A stretch of DNA of 16,510 nucleotides from Burkholderiaceae bacterium (GTDB lineage Bacteria > Pseudomonadota > Gammaproteobacteria > Burkholderiales > Burkholderiaceae). The stretch covers positions 1 to 16,510 of the forward strand of contig CANBYN010000011.1 of assembly GCA_947373615.1 (NCBI GenBank), in the 5' to 3' direction. Both the position numbers and the translations under genes were made by a program. This document shows, piece by piece, positions 7,758 to 14,780 of this stretch. Numbering within the stretch: the stretch's first letter is position 1; every line of letters begins with the position of its first letter. The notes beneath the pieces were generated by a model. That model saw only the letters and a list, made by a program, of their open reading frames with translations, was not told the origin of the DNA and made no database searches.

Positions 7758-8915
7758 TTATTTCTCGAGCAAGATTCTAAGCATGCGGCGCAACGGCTCA
7801 GCGGCACCCCATAGAAGCTGATCACCGACAGTAAATGCGCCTAAGTACTCTGGACCCATCGCCAATTTATGCAAACGGCCAATTGGTACAGACAAAGTTC
7901 CACTCACTGCTACAGGAGACAAATCACGTTCAGTAGTTTCGCGATCGTTGGGAACTACTTTCACCCATTGGTTATCGTTGGCCAAAATTTCTTCAATTTC
8001 TTTAAGTGGGATATTTTTCTTCAACTTCACTGTCAGACCTTGTGAGTGGCAACGCATTGCACCAATACGCACGCATAATCCATCAACCGGAATGCTGCCT
8101 GAAGTGCGGAATGCTGGACGACCCAAGATCTTATTGAACTCAGCGCCACCCTTCCATTCTTCTTTGGTTTGACCATTTTCAACAGGAACATCAATCCAAG
8201 GAATCAAGCTTCCAGCCAAAGCGGTATTACGGAAGTTTTTCTTTGGAAAATCTGGTGAGCGCAGTGTTTGAGTGACTTTGCGATCGATATCCAAAATCCA
8301 TGAAGAAGGGTCTGCCAATTCTGTGGCAACGCTATCATGCAAAGCACCCATTTGCAGTAGCAATTCACGCATATTCTGCGCACCAGCACCTGAAGCTGCT
8401 TGATAAGTCATGGCGCTAATCCACTCAACCAAATCAGCCTTAACCAAACCACCCATCGCCATCATCATCAAGCTAACAGTGCAGTTGCTGCCGATCCAGT
8501 TCTTACCCCCAGCAACTAAAGCTTTATCAATCACAGGACGGTTTACTGGATCTAAGATCAAGACCGTATCGTCCTTCATACGCAATGCGCTAGCAGCATC
8601 AATCCAATGACCATTCCAACCTGCGGCACGCAGTTTAGGGAAAATCTCATTTGTGTAGTCGCCACCCTGACATGTCAAGATGATCTCGCAACGTGAAAGT
8701 GCTTTAACGTCATTCGCATCTTGCAAAGTACATTCAGTCTTTGTGACCTTTTGACCATTAATCAGCGGAACTTCACCACCAGCTTGGCTAGTGCTAAAAA
8801 AAACTGGTTCAATGAGATCGAAATCTTTTTCGGCTAACATTCTCTCCATGAGAACGCTACCAACCATGCCGCGCCAGCCAACTAAACCTACTAAAGGTGT
8901 TTTTGTATTTGCCAT
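7758..8915 (-). CDS. asd: Aspartate-semialdehyde dehydrogenase
   Basis: Asd reduces aspartyl phosphate to aspartate semialdehyde with NADPH, the branch step toward lysine, diaminopimelate, threonine and methionine. The 385-residue protein is of the gamma/beta-proteobacterial type. The N-terminal nucleotide-binding motif is LVGWRGMVGS at 10-20. The catalytic cysteine is Cys145 in IGSNCTVSLM, and the probable general base is His290 in MRCHSQG. ASGAGAQNMRELL is also typical. The ATG at 8915-8913 comes 74 bases after the leuB stop, one of the two longest gaps in the window. I see no strong Shine-Dalgarno sequence or convincing promoter in that gap. Confidence 0.98.
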   Translation of the reverse strand: MANTKTPLVGLVGWRGMVGSVLMERMLAEKDFDLIEPVFFSTSQAGGEVPLINGQKVTKTECTLQDANDVKALSRCEIILTCQGGDYTNEIFPKLRAAGWNGHWIDAASALRMKDDTVLILDPVNRPVIDKALVAGGKNWIGSNCTVSLMMMAMGGLVKADLVEWISAMTYQAASGAGAQNMRELLLQMGALHDSVATELADPSSWILDIDRKVTQTLRSPDFPKKNFRNTALAGSLIPWIDVPVENGQTKEEWKGGAEFNKILGRPAFRTSGSIPVDGLCVRIGAMRCHSQGLTVKLKKNIPLKEIEEILANDNQWVKVVPNDRETTERDLSPVAVSGTLSVPIGRLHKLAMGPEYLGAFTVGDQLLWGAAEPLRRMLRILLEK

Positions 8916-8989
8916 GATTTAACTATCTAGTGAATTTATTTTCTATTGTGCTGCTGAGTTTGAATTCGTACTTTGCTTCTCTAAATTTT

Positions 8990-10060
8990 TTATGCAAGTG
9001 CAGCTACTACTGCATCACCCATTTGCACGGTAGTTACCTTCTTAGTACCCTCCGTGTATATATCAGCAGTACGCAAACCCTGCGCTAATACTTTTTGCAC
9101 TGCCTTCTCAATACGATCTGCTTCTGCGGGCATTCCCAAGGAATAGCGCAACATCATTGCGGCAGACAAAATCGTTGCCAAAGGATTGGCGATACCTTTG
9201 CCTGCAATATCAGGCGCTGAACCATGACTTGGCTCATACAAGCCTTTATTATTCTTATCCAGTGAAGCAGATGGCAACATACCAATAGACCCAGTCAACA
9301 TGGCTGCCTCATCAGACAGAATGTCCCCAAATAAATTACCGGTAACTACGACGTCAAATGCCTTAGGGGCTTTAACCAATTGCATTGCTGCGTTATCAAC
9401 ATACATATGGGATAACTCAACATCTGGATAATCTTTAGAGATACGGATCATGACCTCACGCCAGAGCTGTGAGGTTTCCAATACGTTGGCTTTATCAACA
9501 CTACAAACCTTTTTACCACGCTTACGAGCTGCTTCAAAAGCAACATGACCAATACGCTCTACTTCAGGCTCGCTGTAATGCATGGTGTCAAAACCTTCAC
9601 GCGCACCCTTGAATAAAGGCAACTCTGAAGCACGAATACCACGCGGTTGACCAAAGTAAATATCGCCATTGAGTTCACGCACAATCAAAATATCCAAGCC
9701 ACCAATGATTTCTGGTTTGAGACTGGATGCTGCAGTGAGCTCTGGATAGCAGATTGCTGGGCGGAAATTGGCAAATAACTCCAAATGTTTACGTAAACCG
9801 AGAATTGCCTGCTCTGGACGAAGCTCACGAGCCAGCGTGTCGTACTTCCAATCACCGACCGCTCCGAACAAGATCGCATCTGCTTTTTTGGCTAGCTCCA
9901 AAGTAGCTGGTGGCAATGGATGGCCAGCCACATCATAAGCAGCACCACCTACGGGAGCTTCCTCTAAATCAAACCTAGGGCCGAGTGCATTGAGAACTCG
10001 AACAGCTTGAGCAACGATTTCCGGACCAATCCCATCGCCCGGGAGAACTGCAATATTCAT
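8990..10060 (-). CDS. leuB: 3-isopropylmalate dehydrogenase
   Basis: LeuB oxidises and decarboxylates 3-isopropylmalate with NAD+ to give 2-ketoisocaproate, the last leucine-specific step before transamination. The 356-residue protein starts MNIAVLPGDGIGPEI, as usual for the family. Catalytic residues are visible: Tyr135 in GDIYFGQPRG, Lys190 in SVDKANVL, and the metal-binding aspartates Asp222 (YVDNAAMQL), Asp246 and Asp250 (FGDILSDEAA). HGSAPDIAGKGIANP near 279-293 is the NAD-binding signature. AAAGG lies about 8 bases before the ATG. The start follows leuD by 23 bases, so leuD and leuB should be cotranscribed. Confidence 0.98.
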   Translation of the reverse strand: MNIAVLPGDGIGPEIVAQAVRVLNALGPRFDLEEAPVGGAAYDVAGHPLPPATLELAKKADAILFGAVGDWKYDTLARELRPEQAILGLRKHLELFANFRPAICYPELTAASSLKPEIIGGLDILIVRELNGDIYFGQPRGIRASELPLFKGAREGFDTMHYSEPEVERIGHVAFEAARKRGKKVCSVDKANVLETSQLWREVMIRISKDYPDVELSHMYVDNAAMQLVKAPKAFDVVVTGNLFGDILSDEAAMLTGSIGMLPSASLDKNNKGLYEPSHGSAPDIAGKGIANPLATILSAAMMLRYSLGMPAEADRIEKAVQKVLAQGLRTADIYTEGTKKVTTVQMGDAVVAALA

Positions 10061-10083
10061 GAAAGGCCTTTAACTCTACAAAA

Positions 10084-10731
10084 TTACGGCAATTGTGTCG
10101 CAAGCCAAGGCATCTTCAAAATGCGCTCAGCTTCATAAGCCTTAATTTTATCTGCATGTTGCAGAGTTAAGCCAATATCATCTAATCCATTAAGAAGGCA
10201 ATATTTCCTAAATGGGGCTACTTCAAAGCTATAGAAAGTGCCATCTGGGGTAATAACTTGCTGAGCTTCGAGGTCTATCGTCAACTGATAGCCGCTAAAT
10301 GCAAGGGTTTCATTAAACAAATGATCAACCTGCATTTCGGTCAAAACAATAGGTAAAACGCCATTTTTGAAGCAGTTATTATAAAAAATATCAGCAAAAC
10401 TAGGGGCAATAACAGCTCTAAAGCCATATTGATCAAGCGCCCAAGGAGCATGCTCACGAGAGCTGCCACAACCGAAGTTCTTACGAGCCAACAGAACACC
10501 GGCGCCTTTGTAGCGCGCCTGATTTAGAACAAAATCTGGATTTAGTGGGCGAGTACTGCAATCCTGGCCAGGTTCGCCATGATCAAGGTAGCGCCATTCA
10601 TCAAAAAGATTTTGACCAAACCCTGTCTTTTTGATCGACTTGAGAAACTGCTTAGGAATGATGGCATCGGTGTCCACGTTCTCGCGATTAAGCGGAGCAA
10701 CTAAACCTTTGTATACCGTAAATTTATCCAT
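10084..10731 (-). CDS. leuD: 3-isopropylmalate dehydratase small subunit
   Basis: LeuD is the small, swivelling-domain subunit of isopropylmalate isomerase. With LeuC it converts 2-isopropylmalate to 3-isopropylmalate by dehydration and rehydration. The 215-residue protein contains NVDTDAIIPKQFLK near the N-terminus and LLARKNFGCGSSREHAPWAL in the middle, both diagnostic of the small subunit. Length is typical of the bacterial LeuD that pairs with a separate LeuC. It lies 24 bases downstream of the small lipoprotein gene that separates it from leuC. Its ribosome binding site is weak (GGA about 5 bases before ATG). Confidence 0.98.
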   Translation of the reverse strand: MDKFTVYKGLVAPLNRENVDTDAIIPKQFLKSIKKTGFGQNLFDEWRYLDHGEPGQDCSTRPLNPDFVLNQARYKGAGVLLARKNFGCGSSREHAPWALDQYGFRAVIAPSFADIFYNNCFKNGVLPIVLTEMQVDHLFNETLAFSGYQLTIDLEAQQVITPDGTFYSFEVAPFRKYCLLNGLDDIGLTLQHADKIKAYEAERILKMPWLATQLP

Positions 10732-10755
10732 GATTCCAACTTTAACTTTTAATAA

Positions 10756-10959
10756 TTACTTCACAGGCGTAACGACAACGTCCTTACCCTTGGTTTGAGA
10801 CTGATTATTTTGAGTAGTGCTAGAGCCACCACCCATTGAAGTACCCATATTTTGCAAATCTTTACCCACGCCCTCCATTGTGCTGCTGCAGGCAGAAATA
10901 ATAATGCCAGCGATTGCAACAAGGGTGAGTATAGAAATTAAGGATGAGGATTTACGCAC
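10756..10959 (-). CDS. Entericidin-like small lipoprotein
   Basis: This 67-residue reading frame starts at GTG 10959-10957, with the ribosome binding site AAGGCGA (10964-10970) 4 bases upstream. A lipoprotein signal peptide is clear: MRKSSS, a hydrophobic core, then the lipobox IISAC with the lipidated cysteine at position 24. After it comes SSTMEGVGKDLQNMG, which resembles the EcnA/EcnB entericidin core (C-x-T-x-x-G-x-G-x-D). A Ser/Gly/Gln/Asn-rich tail ends in KGKDVVVTPVK, longer than in a typical entericidin. The frame is open further upstream to 11076, but that part overlaps leuC and is not lipoprotein-like. Entericidins are small outer-membrane lipoproteins described in enterobacteria as a toxin/antidote pair; here there is one copy and no partner. 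It lies between leuC and leuD, a position I recall as shared in related genera. Its function here is unknown. Confidence 0.82.
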   Translation of the reverse strand: MRKSSSLISILTLVAIAGIIISACSSTMEGVGKDLQNMGTSMGGGSSTTQNNQSQTKGKDVVVTPVK

Positions 10960-10963
10960 GGTA

Positions 10964-10970
10964 TCGCCTT
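10964..10970 (-). promoter_or_regulatory. Ribosome binding site supporting the GTG start of the lipoprotein gene
   Basis: AAGGCGA lies 4 bases before GTG 10959-10957 and touches the last base of the leuC stop codon. It is the only purine-rich element placed to serve this frame. It fixes the start at the beginning of the lipoprotein signal peptide rather than at the longer upstream extension within leuC. Confidence 0.6.
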
Positions 10971-12379
10971 TATGAAATCTTACGAACGTCAACAAAATGA
11001 CCTTCGATTGCTGCAGCCGCAGCCATGGCAGGACTAACCAAATGGGTTCTTCCACCATTGCCTTGACGACCCTCAAAGTTTCGATTGGATGTGGAGGCGC
11101 AACGCTCGCCTGGCTCTAAACGATCGGCGTTCATTGCCAAACACATAGAGCAACCAGGCTCACGCCACTCAAAGCCAGCAGCTTTAAAAATTCGATCCAA
11201 ACCTTCGCGTTCTGCTTGAGCTTTAACCAATCCAGATCCAGGAACTACCATTGCTAACTTCACATTAGAGGCTACCCTCTTACCTAAGCGATCAACTACC
11301 TTTGCAGCCGCACGAATATCTTCAATCCGACTATTAGTGCATGAGCCAATAAATACTTTATCTATGAAAATGCTGCTCAATGGCGTATTGGGAATCAAAT
11401 TCATATATTCCAATGCGCGTTCAATTGCGGAGCGTTTATTGGGGTCGCGTTCTTTTTCTGGATCAGGCACTCGCTCACTAATTGCGAGAACCATTTCAGG
11501 GGAAGTACCCCAAGTCACTTGAGGAGCGATTTCTTCCGCACGCAATTCCACCACAGCATCAAATTGAGCATCGGAATCTGAATTCAAAGTTCTCCAATAC
11601 TGCAGGGCTTGCAACATTGCAAGACCTTTGGGGGCATATGGACGACCTTGAATATACTCAATAGTGGTTTCATCAACAGCTACTAAACCGGCGCGAGCGC
11701 CAGCCTCAATCGCCATATTGCAGAGGGTCATGCGACCTTCCATTGTGAGATTGCGAATGGCTTCACCCGCAAACTCAATGGTGTAACCCGTGCCGCCAGC
11801 AGTACCAATCTTGCCTATCACCGCCAATACGATATCTTTAGCAGTAGAGCCAGGCTGTAGGCGACCATCTACGCGGACCAACATATTCTTGCTCTTTTTC
11901 ATGAGCAAGGTTTGTGTGGCTAGAACATGCTCTACCTCAGATGTACCAATACCAAAAGCTAAGGCGCCAAACGCACCATGAGTACTAGTGTGAGAGTCAC
12001 CGCAGACAACAGTCATGCCAGGCAATGTAGCACCCTGCTCAGGCCCAATCACATGAACAATCCCTTGGCGGGAATCATTCATTTTGTATTGAGTAATACC
12101 AAAGGCATCACAGTTCTGATCCAAAGTATCTACTTGCAACTTGGAAATAGGATCAGCAATGCCTTCAGATCGATCTGTAGTTGGAACGTTGTGATCAGAA
12201 ACAGCAAGGTTTGCCGAAATACGCCAAACCGGACGGCCAGCCAAATTCAGGCCTTCAAATGCCTGAGGACTGGTTACCTCGTGTAGCAATTGACGGTCGA
12301 TATAAATCGTGGCTGTGCCATCTTCTTCAGAGTAGACAACGTGGTCATCCCACAATTTGTCATAAAGCGTACGAGACAT
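10970..12379 (-). CDS. leuC: 3-isopropylmalate dehydratase large subunit
   Basis: LeuC is the large, iron-sulfur subunit of isopropylmalate isomerase, an aconitase-family hydro-lyase working with LeuD in leucine synthesis. The 469-residue protein has the three [4Fe-4S] ligands Cys347 (FIGSCTNSR), Cys410 and Cys413 (PGCSMCLAMN). VCGDSHTSTHGAFGALAFG at 125-143 and SNRNFEGRQG at 431-440 are aconitase-family signatures. The ATG is preceded by AAGG (12386-12389) at a spacing of 6. It follows gltA after only 18 bases and no leucine leader peptide or attenuator is visible, so leu genes may be read from an upstream promoter. Confidence 0.98.
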   Translation of the reverse strand: MSRTLYDKLWDDHVVYSEEDGTATIYIDRQLLHEVTSPQAFEGLNLAGRPVWRISANLAVSDHNVPTTDRSEGIADPISKLQVDTLDQNCDAFGITQYKMNDSRQGIVHVIGPEQGATLPGMTVVCGDSHTSTHGAFGALAFGIGTSEVEHVLATQTLLMKKSKNMLVRVDGRLQPGSTAKDIVLAVIGKIGTAGGTGYTIEFAGEAIRNLTMEGRMTLCNMAIEAGARAGLVAVDETTIEYIQGRPYAPKGLAMLQALQYWRTLNSDSDAQFDAVVELRAEEIAPQVTWGTSPEMVLAISERVPDPEKERDPNKRSAIERALEYMNLIPNTPLSSIFIDKVFIGSCTNSRIEDIRAAAKVVDRLGKRVASNVKLAMVVPGSGLVKAQAEREGLDRIFKAAGFEWREPGCSMCLAMNADRLEPGERCASTSNRNFEGRQGNGGRTHLVSPAMAAAAAIEGHFVDVRKIS

Positions 12380-12397
12380 GAGAGACCTTAATAAACC

Positions 12398-13711
12398 TTA
12401 TTTACGAACTGAAATGTTAGGGACTTTGCGCGATGTTTCGCCAACATACAACTGACGTGGACGTCCGATCTTGTACTCAGGATCAGTAATCATTTCTTCC
12501 CACTGAGCAATCCAACCCACTGTTCTTGCTAAGGCAAAAATACAGGTAAACATTTCTGTTGGGATACCAAGAGCGCGTTGCACGATTCCAGAGTAGAAGT
12601 CTACGTTTGGATAGAGCTTGCGGCTAACAAAATAGTCGTCTTCCAAAGCAATCTTCTCAAGAGTCATTGCCAATTTGAACAATGGGTCATCTTGCAGACC
12701 GAGTTCATTTAATACTTCGTAACAAGTCTCGCGCATCAATTTTGCACGAGGGTCAAAGTTTTTGTAAACACGGTGACCAAAGCCCATCAAGCGAACGCTA
12801 GAGTTCTTATCTTTTACTTGAGCAATGAATTCGTGAATCTTTTCTACGCCACCTTGAGCTTGAATCTCATTTAACATCTGCAAGCAAGCTTCATTTGCGC
12901 CACCGTGAGCTGGACCCCACAGGCAAGCAATACCAGCAGAGACCGCGGCAAACGGGTTGGTACCGGAAGAGCCACATAGACGTACGGTAGATGTAGAAGC
13001 ATTCTGTTCATGATCAGCATGCAATGTGAAGATGCGATCCAAAGCGCGGACCAATACTGGGTTTACTTTGTACTCTTCACATGGGGTTGCAAACATCATG
13101 CGCATAAAATTAGCGGTGTATGACAAAGAATTATCAGGATAGATAAATGGTTGTCCTACAGAATATTTGTAAGCCATTGCAACTAATGTTGGCATCTTCG
13201 CAATTAAACGAATTTGCGCTACTTCACGTGCTTTAGGTTGGCTGTAATCAATCTCATCATGGTAGAACGCAGCCATTGCGCCAACCAAACCAGTCAACAC
13301 TGACATAGGGTGTGCATCACGACGGAAGCCACGCAAGAAGAATTGCATTTGCTCATGAACCATGGTGTGGTGCATGACCATTTCTTCGAAAGATTTTTTC
13401 TCTGTAGCGTTTGGTAACTCACCATTGATCAAGAGATAGCAAACCTCTAAGAAGTCACAGTTATGTGCTAAGTCTTCAATTGGATAGCCCCGATAAAGCA
13501 ACTCACCCTTGTCGCCATCAATATAAGTGATTTTGCTATTGCATGAAGCAGTAGACAGAAAGCCTGAATCATAAGTGAACTTACCAGTCTGACCGTAGAG
13601 CTTACGAATGTCGATTACGTCAGGACCAACAGTCCCTTTATAAATTGGCAGATCAATATCTGGAGTGCCGTCCGAAAACGAGAGCTTTGCCTTGATGTCC
13701 GATTCAATCAT
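12398..13711 (-). CDS. gltA: Citrate synthase (type II, hexameric family)
   Basis: GltA condenses acetyl-CoA with oxaloacetate to citrate, the entry step of the TCA cycle. The 437-residue protein has the catalytic triad of the family: His269 in GPAHGGANEA, His313 in MGFGHRVYKNFDPRA, and Asp371 in PNVDFYSG. The long N-terminal beta domain (about residues 1-65) is typical of the Gram-negative, NADH-sensitive type II enzymes. The C-terminus ends GRPRQLYVGE followed by a short tail, as expected. AAGGA (13718-13722) lies 6 bases before the ATG. The 82-base gap before it is the longest in the window and may hold its promoter. It sits next to the sdh genes, a common TCA arrangement in this group. 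Confidence 0.98.
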   Translation of the reverse strand: MIESDIKAKLSFSDGTPDIDLPIYKGTVGPDVIDIRKLYGQTGKFTYDSGFLSTASCNSKITYIDGDKGELLYRGYPIEDLAHNCDFLEVCYLLINGELPNATEKKSFEEMVMHHTMVHEQMQFFLRGFRRDAHPMSVLTGLVGAMAAFYHDEIDYSQPKAREVAQIRLIAKMPTLVAMAYKYSVGQPFIYPDNSLSYTANFMRMMFATPCEEYKVNPVLVRALDRIFTLHADHEQNASTSTVRLCGSSGTNPFAAVSAGIACLWGPAHGGANEACLQMLNEIQAQGGVEKIHEFIAQVKDKNSSVRLMGFGHRVYKNFDPRAKLMRETCYEVLNELGLQDDPLFKLAMTLEKIALEDDYFVSRKLYPNVDFYSGIVQRALGIPTEMFTCIFALARTVGWIAQWEEMITDPEYKIGRPRQLYVGETSRKVPNISVRK

Positions 13712-13755
13712 TTCTAATCCTTAGTCATTCAAATTGATGATTAATACACTATTCG

Positions 13756-13784
13756 ATTACATGCTTTTGCTAATACTGCACCAA
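13756..13784 (-). promoter_or_regulatory. Possible sigma-70 promoter before gltA
   Basis: In the 82-base sdhE-gltA gap, the minus strand reads TTGGTG (13784-13779), 17 bases, then TGTAAT (13761-13756). The -10 matches consensus at five of six positions, the -35 at only three. The spacing is ideal, and it would leave a leader of roughly 40 bases before the gltA ATG. In AT-rich sequence such matches occur by chance, so this is a tentative call. Confidence 0.3.
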
Positions 13785-13793
13785 AATGCTGAT

Positions 13794-14063
13794 TTACTTC
13801 TCTCTCAGCCTTTGTAACAACGCTTTAAAGGAATCAGTTTGCAACTCCTTCTCCAGTGCAGACACAGAATCCTTACGACCGATCAAAAGATCCATTAAAT
13901 CGTTGTCTTCTAGGGCCAACAACTGGCTTAAAACTTTTCCATCTTCTGCGCTTAACTGAGTGCCATGGCGCTCAAAGAAACGTCGCAGAATTAAATCATT
14001 CTCCAGCAAACCCCTTCGGGCATCGCTTTTTAAACGATATAACTCTGCATTGCTGAGGGTCAT
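13794..14063 (-). CDS. sdhE: FAD assembly factor SdhE (YgfY/DUF339 family)
   Basis: SdhE is a small cytoplasmic protein that promotes covalent attachment of FAD to the succinate dehydrogenase flavoprotein SdhA. The 89-residue protein is the usual size and carries the defining RGxxE motif as RRGLLEND (Arg17-Gly18 to Glu21), followed by LILRRFFERHG. The rest is helical in character, with LLALEDNDLMDLLIGR in the middle, matching the family's second conserved region. Its ATG overlaps the sdhB stop (ATGA, 4-base overlap), so it is translationally coupled to sdhB. This makes assembly factor and enzyme subunits come from one message. Confidence 0.95.
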   Translation of the reverse strand: MTLSNAELYRLKSDARRGLLENDLILRRFFERHGTQLSAEDGKVLSQLLALEDNDLMDLLIGRKDSVSALEKELQTDSFKALLQRLREK

Positions 14064-14764
14064 ACTGCCCTACGGACCATCAATTCCTTAATCTTGCCAA
14101 TTGCCTTAGTAGGGTTCAAATGCTTAGGACATACATCCACGCAATTCATAATCGTATGGCAACGGAACAAGCGGTACGGATCCTCTAAATTATCCAAACG
14201 ACGGGCAGTATCTTCGTCACGACTATCGGCAATAAAGCGATAAGCCTGTAACAAACCAGCCGGGCCTACGAACTTATCTGGATTCCACCAGAAAGATGGG
14301 CATGAAGTTGAGCATGAAGCACACAATATGCACTCATACAAACCGTTCAACTCTTCGCGCTCTTCAGGGCTCTGGAGACGCTCTTTTTCAGGAGGCGGGT
14401 TATCGTTTACCAAATAAGGCTTGATCGATAAATATTGTTTGAAGAACAAGGTCATGTCGACGATTAAGTCGCGCACTACTGGCAAGCCAGGCAATGGGCG
14501 CAATGTGATGACCTTAGGTAAAGTCAACATATTGGTCAAACAGGCCAAACCATTTTTACCGTTAATGTTCATGGCATCTGAACCGCACACACCCTCACGG
14601 CATGAACGACGATAAGAAATCGTTTCATCTTGCTTCTTCAAAGAAATCAATGCGTCCAACAACATACGCTCGCCAGTAAGCTCTAACTCATAACGTTGCA
14701 TGCGCGGAGCTGCATCGACATCTGGATCGTAGCGGTAAATTTCAAATATACGAATATCACTCAT
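14060..14764 (-). CDS. sdhB: Succinate dehydrogenase iron-sulfur subunit
   Basis: SdhB carries the three iron-sulfur clusters that pass electrons from the SdhA flavin to ubiquinone in respiratory complex II. From ATG 14764-14762 the protein has 234 residues, the usual size. The [2Fe-2S] region has Cys55, Cys60 and Cys75, with Asp63 in the fourth ligand position (CREGVCGSDAMN), as in E. coli. The [4Fe-4S] ligands are Cys145, Cys148, Cys151 and Cys212. The [3Fe-4S] ligands are Cys155, Cys202 and Cys208. The frame is open upstream to an ATG at 14815, but that would overlap the sdhA end and add 17 residues before the conserved MSDIRIFEIYRYDPD start, so it was rejected. It begins 16 bases after the sdhA stop. 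Confidence 0.98.
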   Translation of the reverse strand: MSDIRIFEIYRYDPDVDAAPRMQRYELELTGERMLLDALISLKKQDETISYRRSCREGVCGSDAMNINGKNGLACLTNMLTLPKVITLRPLPGLPVVRDLIVDMTLFFKQYLSIKPYLVNDNPPPEKERLQSPEEREELNGLYECILCASCSTSCPSFWWNPDKFVGPAGLLQAYRFIADSRDEDTARRLDNLEDPYRLFRCHTIMNCVDVCPKHLNPTKAIGKIKELMVRRAV

Positions 14765-14780
14765 TTTTATTTCTTTTCGC

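Noticed and set aside
8916..8989. Promoter or terminator in the leuB-asd gap
   Set aside because: The gap is AT-rich and gives only poor hexamer matches; no stable hairpin with a T run was found.
10960..11076. N-terminal extension of the small lipoprotein frame
   Set aside because: It would overlap leuC and place the lipoprotein signal peptide internally; the GTG at 10959 has a ribosome binding site and gives a proper signal peptide.
12380..12397. Leucine attenuator or leader peptide before leuC
   Set aside because: Only 18 bases separate gltA and leuC, too short for a leader peptide and hairpins.
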